DNA from: Lujinxingia litoralis
GTDB lineage: Bacteria > Myxococcota_A > Bradymonadia > Bradymonadales > Bradymonadaceae
Length of the DNA: 64,000 nt
NCBI RefSeq assembly: GCF_003260125.1
Contig: NZ_QHKO01000005.1
Location: 318,142 to 382,141 of the forward strand
Direction of reading: 5' to 3'
The notes under the pieces were generated by a model. The model searched no databases and was not told the DNA's origin. It saw nothing but the letters and a program-made list of their open reading frames with translations. Below are positions 44,595-55,459 of the stretch, in pieces; the stretch's first letter is position 1; every line of letters starts with the position of its first letter. The position numbers and the translations under genes are program-made.

Positions 44595-46196
44595 TCAGCG
44601 TCGGGAGTCCATCCCTGCATCGCGCCAGCCCTCGACCAGACGGATGAAGCTCTCCTGTTTGGCCACACTCACCCCGGGCTCGACCTGCCCCAGTCCCCAC
44701 ACCCCGCCCAGCACCAGCATCAGCACGAGTCCGAGCCCTCCGAGCGCCTGCGTAAGCCCGCGCGGCACAAGCCAGCGCGTGGTGGCCCACGCCAGGAGCG
44801 CCAGTACCCCGACCACCAGCGGGAGCAGGGTCCACGGGGAGGCGGACCCCAGCCCGAGCGAGAGCGCGTTTTCGCTGACGTAGCCCGCGCCCAGCAGGGG
44901 AAGCACGATGTCGGGCAAGGGGTTCGTAAAATAGGGCGGCAGCTCGGGCATCGTCGCCGCCCCGAGCTGGGTGTACACCACGCCCCAGACGATGAGGCCC
45001 AGCGCCAGCAGCTCGGCCCCGAAATGGCGCCGGAAGCCCTCCAGGCCCACGGCGGCCAGCACCGCCCAGGCCCCCAGCGAGGGCACCAGCAGGCGCGGAC
45101 CAAAGCCCCAGCCCGCAAACCACATATTGGCGCTGGAGACGACCGCCAGATAGGCCAGCACCACCGCGCTGAGCAGCAGGCTGAGTGCCGGTCGACGCTG
45201 ATAGAGCAGGTATGCCCCGGGGATCGCCAGCAGCACCCAGGGCGACGAGGGCAAAAGCCCCCGATGCATGCTCAGCACGATACCCCGAAAATACTCCCAC
45301 TTCGGCAGCGTCACCCCGCCCACACCCTGCGTGTGCAAATCGCTGAGATGGTCGTTGACCAGGTGGTGGTACGAGAGTTCCAGGGGGCCCCCGAAGGCCG
45401 CGTTATTGTAGGCGAGCAGGAGCAGAAGCGGGCCGAGCGCCCCCAATCCAAACCCCACCCACACCGGCCAGCGTCTTAAGCCAGGCTCCAACACCACGTA
45501 GGCGGCCAGCAGCACGCAGGCCACGCCCGCCTGAAACTCGATGAGCCCCGCCACCCCGGCGGCAAGCCCCGCACCGAAGGCGGCCAGCACCCCACCTCGG
45601 AGCTCCGATACACCGCCGGCGACCCGCTCTCGCGCACGCTCCAGCTGCCAGAGCGCCACCAGCAGCGCCACTGCCACCGCGTGGTGGCCAAAAAACGCCC
45701 CCGAGTAGTGAAACGCCGCGCTCCCCAGCATCCACGCCACCGTGGCCAGCTCAATGCTCCCTTCGGAGACCTGCAAACGCTTTAAGATGCCCCGCAACGC
45801 CACCATCCCCAGCGCCGCCAGGGGCAGCATCACGCCCAGGCGAAAGAGCATCAAAAGCGACTCGAACTCCCACTCCCCCGCCCCGAAGAGCATCGCGATC
45901 GCGTACACCGGCAACGCCAGAAAACTCAGCCCGGGAGCCTTGTCGGTGTAGTAGTGCCCCTCAAACGCCGCCAGATCAAAGACCCGCCCAAAGCGCTCCA
46001 TGGGCACGTCGATGGCCAGGGTGCCTTCATGCAGCATGGCCCAGGTCAGGTAGATGCGCGTGCGCTCGTTGGGCGCGCTGACGTCGAGAAAGAGCCAGGA
46101 GAAGCCCAGGCAAAAGAGCACCAGTGCCATCAACCCCCAGCGGCGTTTTACTTCCACCATGGCATGCGTGGTCTGCGGGGCTTGCGGGTGATTCAC
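44595..46196 (-). CDS. Polytopic membrane protein, GT-C/PMT-like glycosyltransferase
   Basis: 533 aa. Start GTG 46196, preceded by GAGGAG; ATG 46160 is an alternative. About ten to eleven membrane helices. The segment IYLTWAMLHEGTLAIDVPM and YYTDKAPGLSFLALPVYA (D/E-rich first loop, KAPG motif) resembles GT39/PMT-like mannosyltransferases that use polyprenyl-phosphate sugars. No soluble catalytic domain is otherwise visible. Follows the divergent sulfatase-like gene; donor unknown. Confidence 0.75.
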   Translation of the reverse strand: MNHPQAPQTTHAMVEVKRRWGLMALVLFCLGFSWLFLDVSAPNERTRIYLTWAMLHEGTLAIDVPMERFGRVFDLAAFEGHYYTDKAPGLSFLALPVYAIAMLFGAGEWEFESLLMLFRLGVMLPLAALGMVALRGILKRLQVSEGSIELATVAWMLGSAAFHYSGAFFGHHAVAVALLVALWQLERARERVAGGVSELRGGVLAAFGAGLAAGVAGLIEFQAGVACVLLAAYVVLEPGLRRWPVWVGFGLGALGPLLLLLAYNNAAFGGPLELSYHHLVNDHLSDLHTQGVGGVTLPKWEYFRGIVLSMHRGLLPSSPWVLLAIPGAYLLYQRRPALSLLLSAVVLAYLAVVSSANMWFAGWGFGPRLLVPSLGAWAVLAAVGLEGFRRHFGAELLALGLIVWGVVYTQLGAATMPELPPYFTNPLPDIVLPLLGAGYVSENALSLGLGSASPWTLLPLVVGVLALLAWATTRWLVPRGLTQALGGLGLVLMLVLGGVWGLGQVEPGVSVAKQESFIRLVEGWRDAGMDSRR

Positions 46197-46232
46197 ATCA
46201 TCTCCTCGGGGTATTGGCACTCAAAGCGCGGC

Positions 46233-46261
46233 ACCCTAATGATAGCCGGATGCCTGCGCAA
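46233..46261 (-). promoter_or_regulatory. Putative promoter of the GT-C-like gene
   Basis: TTGCGC (46256-46261), 17-base spacer, TAGGGT (46233-46238) on the minus strand. The -35 overlaps a perfect 9-bp hairpin (46247-46255 with 46261-46269). Confidence 0.4.
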
Positions 46262-46428
46262 GGCATCCGCGTGGGGCGCCTGTCTCCTTGTCGAAGACGG
46301 CCTTATGTCCCCACACGACACGACCGAGTAGCTCGCCCACGTCGCGCGCCCTGACCCTCGGTTCAAACGTCCCGCACGCTCCTGAGCCCCGGGGCTTTCG
46401 CATCTGACTCCCTCCAGACTCAAGCCCT

Positions 46429-48747
46429 ATGCTCCTGCACTATCGGGATCGCCTCTCTGCCGTCCAGCAACGCTTTCTGCACACGCTGGGCCTGCCGCTC
46501 TTCCTCTTCATGGTTGTCCTCAAAGCGCTGCGCGTGAGCGAACGCGCCGAGGTCGCCGGGATTCTGGGAGCGCTCGACCTCTTTAAATCCGAAGTCTTTT
46601 TGGGCGCGGCCTTTGTGGCGCTGGGGTTCGGGCTTTTGCGCCCCTCCCTCGGTCCGGCGGCGCGTCGCCTGGCGTGGGTCGGGCTCTCGCTGACCGGGGC
46701 GCTCATCGCCGGCGTGGAGGTGGTGGCGCACCACTTCTACATGACGACGGGCTCGGCGCTCGACGCCTCCCTGGTGCGCTTCTCGCTCCAGCATTTTGGC
46801 GAAACCTGGACGGTCGTCTCCAGCGAGGTGCCCCTGCAGACGCTGGGCCTCCTGAGTGTGGCGCTCCTGTATTTTGGCGGGGGCCACGCGCTTTTGGCCC
46901 GCGTGCTGCGGCGAGTCCCCGCGGCCCCGGCCGACGCGCCCCGGGTGCGCACGCTTTCGGCCGGCGCCACCCTGGTGCTCGCCATGGCGCTGGGCGCCCT
47001 GGCGCTGACCCCGCCGATGGCTGAGCCCTACGCCCCCTTTGCGCGCGCCTCCATCCTGCACCTGACGACCAGCGCCCTGGATCTGGCCGACGAGAGCGAC
47101 ATCGACATCGTCGCCCGCGCCCCGCTTCACCAGGCCTCGCTGAAACCCACCGGGGCCGACGCGCCCCGACACGTCGCGCTGATCGTGCTGGAGTCGACCC
47201 GCGCCCGCTCGCTCTCGGTCTACAACCCGGAGCTCGACACCACCCCCTTCCTGTCGCAGCTGGCCGAAGAGAGCCTGGTCGCCGAGCGCGCCTACGCCGT
47301 GGTCCCCCATACCTCCAAGGCTCTCGTGGCCACCCTCTGCGGCATTGAGCCTCGCCTCACCATGCCGATCACCGAAGCGCTGCCGGGAGCCATCCCCGCG
47401 CGCTGCCTCGCCGACCTCTTAAACGAGCAGGGCTTTGAGAGCGCCTTCTTTCAGGCGGCCACCGAGCACTTTGAGGGCCGCCGTCAGCTCGTTGCCAACA
47501 TGGGGTATCAGCACTTTAAGCCGGTCAACGAGATGCGCACCCGCGGCTTTGAGAAGGCCAATTATTTTGGCTACGAGGACGACATCATGCTCGAGCCCGG
47601 CCGCTCCTGGCTTAAGGGCCGCCGGGGCGCGCGCACCTTCACGACCTTTTTGACGCTCACCCCCCACCACGACTACCTGGCGCCGGAGCGCTACGGGCAT
47701 CACGATTTTGACCCGGATGAGGAGCTCAACGACTACCACAACACCATCCGCTACGTGGACCACTTCGTGGCCAACGTCATGGCGCAGTACAAGGAGCTGG
47801 GCCTCTATGAGGACACCCTCTTTGTGATCGTCGGCGACCACGGGGAAGGCTTTGGAGAACACGGCCGTCGCCAGCACGACAACGTGATCTACGAGGAGGG
47901 CCTCCACATCCCCATGATGCTCTTTGCCCCGGGCCAACCCGAGCTGGCCCGGCGCCTGGACACCCCGGTGAGCCAGGTGGACCTTTTGCCCACGATCGCC
48001 GCGCTCCTGGGCTTTGAGCTCCACGGGGACTACCCGGGCTTTGATCTGCGGGAGGCGCCGACCGAGCGCACCCTCTTCGCCCATTGCTGGTACGAGCGCC
48101 GCTGCATGGCCAGCATCCGGGGCGACGACAAGTACGTCCACCATTTCGGCAGCCAGCCCGACGAGCGTTTCGACCTGGGCACCGACCCGCTGGAGCGCCA
48201 GTCCACGCTGAGGCAATCGACGGATAACGACCTGCGGGTCCGGGAGCTGCGCAGCTGGCGCGCCTCGGTCAACCGCTGGCACGAGGAGCACAGCCTGAGC
48301 CTGATGGAGGGCAAGATCCTCGACGCGATGCCGCCGCTCGATCACCCGGTCGATCTGCGCTTTGGAGACGTCGCGCGGCTGCGGGGCTACTCGATCTCCG
48401 AAGACGAACTGCGCCCGGGGCACTCGGTGACGGTGACCTACGTCTTTGAAGCGCTCAAGCCCATCCCCGAGGGCTGGCTCCTCTTTGTGCACGGCAACGG
48501 GCCGCATAAGACCCGCAACCTGGACCACGTACCGGTGCGCGGGCTCTACCCGCTGCACCGCTGGCAGCCTGGCGAGTTCATTGTGGATGAACACACCTTC
48601 CACATCCCCCGGGACTGGCGCCCCGGGGACTTCCACCTGCGTCTGGGCATCTACCACCCAGACCACGGGCGCCTGGAACTCTCGGGCGACGTGCCCCTCA
48701 CCGACGATAGGCGCGCCACGCTCTTCACCCTGCCGATCGTGCGCTGA
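46429..48747 (+). CDS. LtaS-like membrane phosphoglycerol-transferase/sulfatase-family enzyme with C-terminal beta domain
   Basis: 772 aa. About five membrane helices (1-200), then an LtaS-type domain: HVALIVLESTRARSLSVYN (metal Glu), VVPHTSKALVATLCGI with the expected Thr nucleophile, TLTPHHDYLAPERYGHH, VGDHGEGFGEHGRRQHDN. The last about 150 residues (RGYSISEDELRPGHSVTVTY, WQPGEFIVDEHTFHIP) form a beta-sandwich seen as an accessory in surface sugar-modifying proteins. Likely transfers a phospho-group in the periplasm. Divergent from the GT-C gene. Confidence 0.85.
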   Translation: MLLHYRDRLSAVQQRFLHTLGLPLFLFMVVLKALRVSERAEVAGILGALDLFKSEVFLGAAFVALGFGLLRPSLGPAARRLAWVGLSLTGALIAGVEVVAHHFYMTTGSALDASLVRFSLQHFGETWTVVSSEVPLQTLGLLSVALLYFGGGHALLARVLRRVPAAPADAPRVRTLSAGATLVLAMALGALALTPPMAEPYAPFARASILHLTTSALDLADESDIDIVARAPLHQASLKPTGADAPRHVALIVLESTRARSLSVYNPELDTTPFLSQLAEESLVAERAYAVVPHTSKALVATLCGIEPRLTMPITEALPGAIPARCLADLLNEQGFESAFFQAATEHFEGRRQLVANMGYQHFKPVNEMRTRGFEKANYFGYEDDIMLEPGRSWLKGRRGARTFTTFLTLTPHHDYLAPERYGHHDFDPDEELNDYHNTIRYVDHFVANVMAQYKELGLYEDTLFVIVGDHGEGFGEHGRRQHDNVIYEEGLHIPMMLFAPGQPELARRLDTPVSQVDLLPTIAALLGFELHGDYPGFDLREAPTERTLFAHCWYERRCMASIRGDDKYVHHFGSQPDERFDLGTDPLERQSTLRQSTDNDLRVRELRSWRASVNRWHEEHSLSLMEGKILDAMPPLDHPVDLRFGDVARLRGYSISEDELRPGHSVTVTYVFEALKPIPEGWLLFVHGNGPHKTRNLDHVPVRGLYPLHRWQPGEFIVDEHTFHIPRDWRPGDFHLRLGIYHPDHGRLELSGDVPLTDDRRATLFTLPIVR

Positions 48748-48950
48748 CGCCGGGGCGCTCGGGCGCACTCCGGCGCGCCGCGCTCGCCACCGGCAAAACT
48801 CCCCCTCCCTGCCTCTCCTCTTGCAGCGCTGGCGAGCCCGTGAACGATCGCTTGCACAGGCCTCGCTCCCTTGCTAGCAGAACGCCCGTTCATTCCAGAC
48901 AATGACTCCCTCTTTGGAACGAGGCTTTTAGGAAGTTCAACATTTGGGCA

Positions 48951-50699
48951 TTGGCGGCGCTCGGCGCCTTGATGATCACCACCGGTTGTGAGGGCGAGGA
49001 GCCCGCCCCCGATCCCATTGTGGAACACGGAGAGCTGCGCCTGGAGCGCGTCTTTCCCACGGACACCCACCCCGGCCAGGAGTTTGAGTCCTGTGTCTTT
49101 GCCTCGCCAATGCACTACCACGACGGTGAGCAGGACTGGGTGCTGGCGATGACCGGTGAAGGTCAGCTCGCCGCCCACGATGTGGCCACTGGCGAGGTGG
49201 CCTGGTCGGTGGAGCTGCCCGCACCGGAGGGTGAAGGGGTGTTTGCGCTGGCGCAGCCAGCCTGGCTCGACGATTCGCGCCTGGTGGTGGCCTACCACAC
49301 GGTGCCCGCCGATCATGAAGCGCCCTACGACGCCAACGTGCAGCGCTTAAGCCACCGGGTGGTGGTGGTGGACCTGGCCCAGCGCGCGATCTCTTCGGAG
49401 TTTGAACCGCTGACCCTGGAGGCCACGCTCCCGGCCAACGATGACGCCACCCTGAGCTTCAGGCCGGAGCGGGCCCTCAGCCGTGGCGACGTGGTGATTG
49501 GCCGCCCGGCCGGCGCCACCCTGGGGCGCGCCTACATCACCCTGGGCAATACCCGCGACATTCAGCCCTGGCACGGCTGGGCCTTTGAAATCGACCTGGA
49601 CGCCTGGGCCGACCAGGGCGCTGGCGAGGCGATCCACGCGGTGTTCAACACCACGCCCGAACCCGACGAGAACTGCGGCCCGGAGGGCACCTCCGGCTCG
49701 CGCGAACGCCGCTGCGGTGGCGGCCTGTGGGCACCCACCGGCCCCCTCCTGGTCGAGGAAGAAGGCGGCGGCTACCACCTGATCGTGGGCGCCGGCAACG
49801 GCCAGCTCAACCTGGACCGCCAGGACTACGCCAACACCCTCCTTCGCCTGGGCCCCGGACTCAGCTTTGAGCCGATGTGCGACGCCGAGGCCTGCGCCGA
49901 CTTCAACCCCGACGCGCCCGCGGCGGCCTGTGTCGAGAGCTGCCAGGATCTCTTCATCCCGCGCCTGCTCGAAGGCCAGGCACCGCCGCGCCCCGCCGAC
50001 GGGCGCTGCACCGACGAGATGACGCTCTTTGAGTGCTGGCAGGAGATGGACTACATCGGCGGCAGCTCACCCGCCCGGGTCGAACTTGGCGAGGAGGCGG
50101 TGCTGGTCTACCCCACCAAGGATGGCCACGCCTACCTGGTCGACGCCGAGCATATGGGCACGATGCACGATCGCCATAAGCTCGTGGAGCTCTGCGGCAC
50201 CGCCGACGACGCCTGCCGCAAGACCTGGGCGGGAATGGCCGTCACCCAGCCCCTGATCATGACCACCGAGGAGGGGCCGCTCGCGCTGATCCCCACCTTC
50301 ATGCCCGACAGCACGCACGCCGCCGGCGTGGTAGCACTGGCCATCGTGGACACCGAGGAAGGCCCGCGCTTTGAGCGGCGCTGGGAGTTCCCGACATTCG
50401 ACAACGCCGAGGCCATCACCCGCTTTCGCGAGCACCCGGGCCGCGTGGTCGCCGCGCCGCTTGAGGAAGGCGGCGAGCCGGTGGCCTGGCTGGTGGAGGT
50501 CGGCGATCCCGGGTCGACGGGGCGTTTGATCGCGCTGGACCCGCTCACCGGCGAAGCCCTCTTCGACGCCGACCTGGCCGGCCGTGGCCAGCGCTACACC
50601 TGGCCCTTGCGCGTTGATGACCGCATCTTTGTCTCGTCCTGCCCGAGCGACCGGGCGGCCAGCCGCCTGGAAGGCTACCAGCTGGTGCCCGTCGACTAA
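48951..50699 (+). CDS. Lipoprotein with beta-propeller-like body; start codon unclear
   Basis: 582 aa from TTG 48951. The signal motif RKFNIWALAALGALMITTGC with lipobox ITTGC extends upstream of that codon, to about 48930, with no ATG, GTG or TTG in frame before the stop at 48903; ATT at 48942 or a mutated start is possible. The body shows repeated strand motifs (HDVATGEVAWSVELP, GRLIALDPLTGEALFDADLAG) of PQQ-like/WD beta propellers and CENG-type Cys pairs. Surface lipoprotein of unknown role. Ends at a strong terminator. Confidence 0.7.
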   Translation: MAALGALMITTGCEGEEPAPDPIVEHGELRLERVFPTDTHPGQEFESCVFASPMHYHDGEQDWVLAMTGEGQLAAHDVATGEVAWSVELPAPEGEGVFALAQPAWLDDSRLVVAYHTVPADHEAPYDANVQRLSHRVVVVDLAQRAISSEFEPLTLEATLPANDDATLSFRPERALSRGDVVIGRPAGATLGRAYITLGNTRDIQPWHGWAFEIDLDAWADQGAGEAIHAVFNTTPEPDENCGPEGTSGSRERRCGGGLWAPTGPLLVEEEGGGYHLIVGAGNGQLNLDRQDYANTLLRLGPGLSFEPMCDAEACADFNPDAPAAACVESCQDLFIPRLLEGQAPPRPADGRCTDEMTLFECWQEMDYIGGSSPARVELGEEAVLVYPTKDGHAYLVDAEHMGTMHDRHKLVELCGTADDACRKTWAGMAVTQPLIMTTEEGPLALIPTFMPDSTHAAGVVALAIVDTEEGPRFERRWEFPTFDNAEAITRFREHPGRVVAAPLEEGGEPVAWLVEVGDPGSTGRLIALDPLTGEALFDADLAGRGQRYTWPLRVDDRIFVSSCPSDRAASRLEGYQLVPVD

Positions 50700-50749
50700 C
50701 CCCGGCGACTAACCCAGGCGAACAAGCGCGCGCCGCGCTCCTCGCTACA

Positions 50750-50787
50750 AAAAAACCTCGCCAGGCCTGTGCCTGGCGAGGTTTTTT
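50750..50787. terminator. Bidirectional terminator after the lipoprotein gene
   Basis: Perfect 17-bp stem (50750-50766 with 50771-50787), loop ctgt, T6 on the plus side and a T run on the minus side. Confidence 0.9.
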
Positions 50788-50959
50788 GTTCATGAACAAA
50801 ACGCTCCGACTGCCGCTTTTGCCCGGCGCATGACTCCCCGGTGATAAGGGCCTCCCCCCCAAAAACCGCCCTCACCTCCTCCGGAATCGGTCTTTCCCCC
50901 TTCTCCGAGCAGGGTCCCCCCCATCCAAACCGGTCTCCCACCCCCGGAAATCGCTTCGA

Positions 50960-51133
50960 CCTCCCCCCCAAACCGGTCTCTGTGTGCCATCCTGTCACAC
51001 TCACCTCCCCCGAAACCGGCCCCTGTGTGCCATCCTGTCACACTCACCTCCCCCGAAATCGGTCCTAATGTGCCATCCTGTCACACTCACCTCCCCCCGG
51101 AAGCGGTCTCTGTGTGCCATCCTGTCACGGTGA
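50960..51133. repeat. Four-copy 43-44 bp tandem repeat with palindromic core
   Basis: Units 50960-51003, 51004-51046, 51047-51089, 51090-51133, each with TGTGCCATCCTGTCACA, an imperfect palindrome (TGTG...CACA). The left border (about 50870-50960) has decayed copies. Lies between convergent gene ends (lipoprotein and nth), so not a promoter array. C-rich, no gene supported. Confidence 0.85.
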
Positions 51134-51220
51134 GTCCCGGCAACATGGGTCGATCACCGCCGTCGACGAGCCTTCAGGGCGTCGTCCCCCCCCTTAGATC
51201 ACCTTTTCTCCGCCCCCGCC

Positions 51221-51874
51221 TCAGAGCTCGCCGGCCTCAATGGCCTTGCAGATCGGGCAGCTGGCCAGGTCGTGGCCCCGGGCCGGGCAGTACTCCCGAC
51301 CGTAGAAGATGATCTGCAGGTGGCGAGCGTTCCAGGTCGACTCCGGGAAGAGCGCGCGCAGGTCCTCTTCGGTCTGGCGGACGTTTTTGGCCTTGCTTAA
51401 GCCCCAGCGCTCGGCCAGGCGGTGGATGTGGGTGTCGACGGGAAAGGAGGGCACGTCGAACCACTGCGAGAGCACCACCTGGGCGGTCTTGCGCCCCACG
51501 CCCGGGAGTTTGGTGAGCTCTTTGAGCGTGCCGGGCACCTCGCCATCGAACTCCTCGATCAGCAGATGGGAGAGCGCGTGGATGTTTTTGGCTTTGGTGG
51601 GCGCCAGTCCGCAGGAGCGAATCGCGTGCTGGATCTGGTCGACCTGCAGGCGCGCCATATCAAAGGGGTTGTCGGCCATCGCGAAGAGATCGGGCGTGAC
51701 CATGTTCACGCGCTTATCGGTGCACTGAGCCGAGAGGAGCACCGCCACCAGCAGCGTGTAGGCGTCGCTATGGTCCAGGGGCACCGGCGTGGTGGGATAG
51801 TACTCATCGAGGAGGGCGCCGATGGCGTCGGCGCGGGCGCTACGGGCTTTTTTGGTGCGCAACGTCTTTGTCAC
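51221..51874 (-). CDS. nth: Endonuclease III
   Basis: 217 aa DNA glycosylase/AP lyase for oxidised pyrimidines. Helix-hairpin-helix motif ELTKLPGVGRKTAQVV with the catalytic Lys, and VDTHIHRL with the catalytic Asp. Near the C-terminus Cys motif C-x9-C-x2-C (YCPARGHDLASCPIC) replaces the usual C-x6-C-x2-C-x5-C and only three Cys remain for the 4Fe-4S cluster. GTG start 51874; the frame ends normally. Confidence 0.93.
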   Translation of the reverse strand: MTKTLRTKKARSARADAIGALLDEYYPTTPVPLDHSDAYTLLVAVLLSAQCTDKRVNMVTPDLFAMADNPFDMARLQVDQIQHAIRSCGLAPTKAKNIHALSHLLIEEFDGEVPGTLKELTKLPGVGRKTAQVVLSQWFDVPSFPVDTHIHRLAERWGLSKAKNVRQTEEDLRALFPESTWNARHLQIIFYGREYCPARGHDLASCPICKAIEAGEL

Positions 51875-51941
51875 TCTTTGACCTCTGGGAGCGGCGGCGC
51901 GAAGCCCGGGGCATGGAAGCAGGCCTGCCCTTAACTCGCGC

Positions 51942-52469
51942 TCACCGCGGCTGAATCCACTTAAAGATACGCTCGCCAGGCCTGCCGAGCGCGGCCTGAC
52001 CGGCCTCGCGGCCGGCGGCGGCGCGGTACATACCTATCCACGCAGGGATATAGGCCACCAGCGCCAGGGGCAAGAAGAGCGCGCTGTGAACCGTGGCCAG
52101 CAGCAAGAGCGAGTAGCACACCAGGTAGACGGCGCCGGCGGCTTTGGCGTGGTGCAGGGTGAAGGGATTGTCGCGCAGCACCAGCGGGACGATGAAAAAG
52201 GGCACCCCAAAGAGCACCGAGCAGTAGCTGAGCACGGCCAGGCCCGCGCCTTTTTCGCGATCGAAGTAGAGAAAGCGCCGCGGGCCCTGGCCCAACGCCT
52301 CCTCCGGGCACCGGCGCGCCGGCAAGGAGGAGGGCGGCGCGCCGGGCAGCGCCCCCGGCACGGTGGGCGGCTCGCCCGGCGCCTCGTCGATCCGGGAAGT
52401 TATCACCTGACGACGCGCCCGGCACCGAGCCGCGGGGCGTCGCTCCTCGTGGACAGCATCATCGCTCAT
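51942..52469 (-). CDS. Small membrane protein, DUF4870-like
   Basis: 175 aa. ATG 52469 after GGAGG. The first 70 residues are a Pro/Arg/Ala-rich soluble tail; the remainder forms three membrane helices with RDNPFTLHHAKAAGAVYL, a pattern of the DUF4870/Tic20-like family. Role unknown; may be a small inner-membrane accessory. Confidence 0.65.
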   Translation of the reverse strand: MSDDAVHEERRPAARCRARRQVITSRIDEAPGEPPTVPGALPGAPPSSLPARRCPEEALGQGPRRFLYFDREKGAGLAVLSYCSVLFGVPFFIVPLVLRDNPFTLHHAKAAGAVYLVCYSLLLLATVHSALFLPLALVAYIPAWIGMYRAAAGREAGQAALGRPGERIFKWIQPR

Positions 52470-52656
52470 GGGGGGCCTCCTCGCTGGCGTCTTTGCTCAT
52501 TATGGCCACCGCCCCGGGCGCTTCCACCACAGCCCGCACCTCTCCAATGCTCTGGGGCCTTGAGTTTGAAGCGCTGAGCCACATAATACAGCCGCTGATG
52601 CACCGCCCGATGGCGATTCGATTGACCCCCTCGTTGAGACAGCCTTCCAAGGATAG

Positions 52657-54057
<1,401 letters not shown>

Positions 54058-54060
54058 CCG

Positions 54061-54654
54061 GTGAAGCGCCCCTCCGCAGAACTTGTCCTCTCGGCCTATT
54101 ACCAGGGGGTCTTCCCCATGGCCCACACCGAGGAGGAGGGGCGCATCTACTGGTATGCGCCCGACCCCCGCGCGATTCTGCCCCTCGACGGCATGCGTAT
54201 CTCTCGCCGCTTTCGCCAGCGCCTGCGCCAGCAACCCTTCGACATCCGCTTTAACAGCGCGTTTGAGGCGGTGATTCAGGCCTGCGCGGCCCCCCGGCCC
54301 GACCAACCGGAAACCTGGATCTCGGAGGGGATCGCCGAGGTCTACACCGAATTGCACCATCTGGGCTTCGCCCACTCGGTGGAGGCCTGGCAAGACGACA
54401 CCCTGGTCGGGGGGCTTTACGGCGTGGCCCTGGGTGGACTATTTGCCGGAGAGTCCATGTTTCACCGGGCCACTGACGCCTCCAAAATCTGTCTGGCCCA
54501 CCTGGTAGAACGCCTCAACCAGCGGGGGTTTTGCCTGCTCGACGTGCAGTTCACCACCGACCATCTCCGGCGCCTGGGCGTCATCGAGATCAGCCGCCAG
54601 GCCTACGAAGCGCGCCTGGCCCGCGCGGTCCAGAGAGACTGCTCCTTTATCTGA
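54061..54654 (+). CDS. aat: Leucyl/phenylalanyl-tRNA-protein transferase
   Basis: 197 aa, shorter than the E. coli 234. Attaches Leu or Phe to N-terminal Arg/Lys for the N-end rule (ClpS/ClpAP degradation). Motifs YYQGVFPMAHTEEEGRIYWYAPDPRAILPL, HLGFAHSVEAWQDDTLVGGLYGVALGGLFAGESMFHRATDASK and LDVQFTTDHLRRLGVIEISR. GTG start, three bases after fumC, so likely cotranscribed. clpS is not in the window. Confidence 0.95.
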   Translation: MKRPSAELVLSAYYQGVFPMAHTEEEGRIYWYAPDPRAILPLDGMRISRRFRQRLRQQPFDIRFNSAFEAVIQACAAPRPDQPETWISEGIAEVYTELHHLGFAHSVEAWQDDTLVGGLYGVALGGLFAGESMFHRATDASKICLAHLVERLNQRGFCLLDVQFTTDHLRRLGVIEISRQAYEARLARAVQRDCSFI

Positions 54655-54853
54655 ACCCACCTTCACACTTGCCTGCCCCGGGGCTTTTGCGATTAGATTG
54701 CCCGGACTCAGCGCACCTACTTTTCGTCGTATGCTGCAGCCCCGACGATCCCGCCCGGGAAAGTCAGACTGCCAGCGCCCTTTCGCGTTGGGACAAACCC
54801 AACTCTGACGCTACCTATCTGCCTGTTCACCGAACCCATGTAGGAAACCTTTT

Positions 54854-55459
54854 ATGGAAGATGCCAAACGCCATCTCGTCGTCACCCAGGGTGACATCAC
54901 CTTGATCTCGATGCCCGAAGGGGCGCTGGTCAACCCCTCCAACACCGGTCTGATCCTCAACAGCGGTGTGAGCAGCGCCATCGCGCGTCGCGGGGGCCCC
55001 TTCATGCAGCAGACCCTGCACATGGCCCGCAGCGGGCTGCGCAACAACCGCCTGGAGCCGGGCCGCGCCATCGACACCGAAGCCGGCCAGCTCCCGGTCA
55101 AGCGCCTGATTCACGTCTCGATCGTGGGCGCCAAAAAGGTCAACGCGCGCCTGGTCTCCAACGCCATCCTCAACGCCTACGACCGGGCCGACGAGCTGGA
55201 GCTCAAGCAGCTGGCCTTCCCGGCCATCGGCCTGCAGCCCACCGGTCTGAGCATCGACGAGTTCATGGAGATCTTCTGGCGCATCACTTCCGAGGAGCTC
55301 CCGCGCCTCAAGCACGTGGAGCAGGTCTACCTCTGCCTCTTCAGCGGCGATGAGTACGACGCCGGCAGCGCCTACGCCGAGAAGCACGCCGATGAGCTCC
55401 CGGCCGCCATCGAGCTGGAAATCAGCGAGACGGGCTTTGCCAAAGGGCTCTTCGGCTGA
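54854..55459 (+). CDS. Macro-domain protein
   Basis: 201 aa. GDITLISMPEGALVNPSNTGLILNSGVSSAIARRGG is the macro-domain loop that binds ADP-ribose. The remainder includes GRAIDTEAGQLPVKRLIHVSIVG and AFPAIGLQPTGLS. Family members hydrolyse ADP-ribose derivatives or bind RNA-linked ADP-ribose. Overlaps the mevalonate kinase start by one base (TGATG), so coupled. ATG 54854; weak ribosome site. Confidence 0.9.
   Translation: MEDAKRHLVVTQGDITLISMPEGALVNPSNTGLILNSGVSSAIARRGGPFMQQTLHMARSGLRNNRLEPGRAIDTEAGQLPVKRLIHVSIVGAKKVNARLVSNAILNAYDRADELELKQLAFPAIGLQPTGLSIDEFMEIFWRITSEELPRLKHVEQVYLCLFSGDEYDAGSAYAEKHADELPAAIELEISETGFAKGLFG

Noticed and set aside
50983..51133. CRISPR array or CRP sites in the 43-bp repeat
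   Set aside because: Repeats are continuous without unique spacers; TGTG-TCACA spacing is 17, not the 16 of CRP, and no promoter is near.
54655..54853. Possible tRNA or promoter between aat and the macro gene
   Set aside because: No cloverleaf, no clear -35/-10 with normal spacing.
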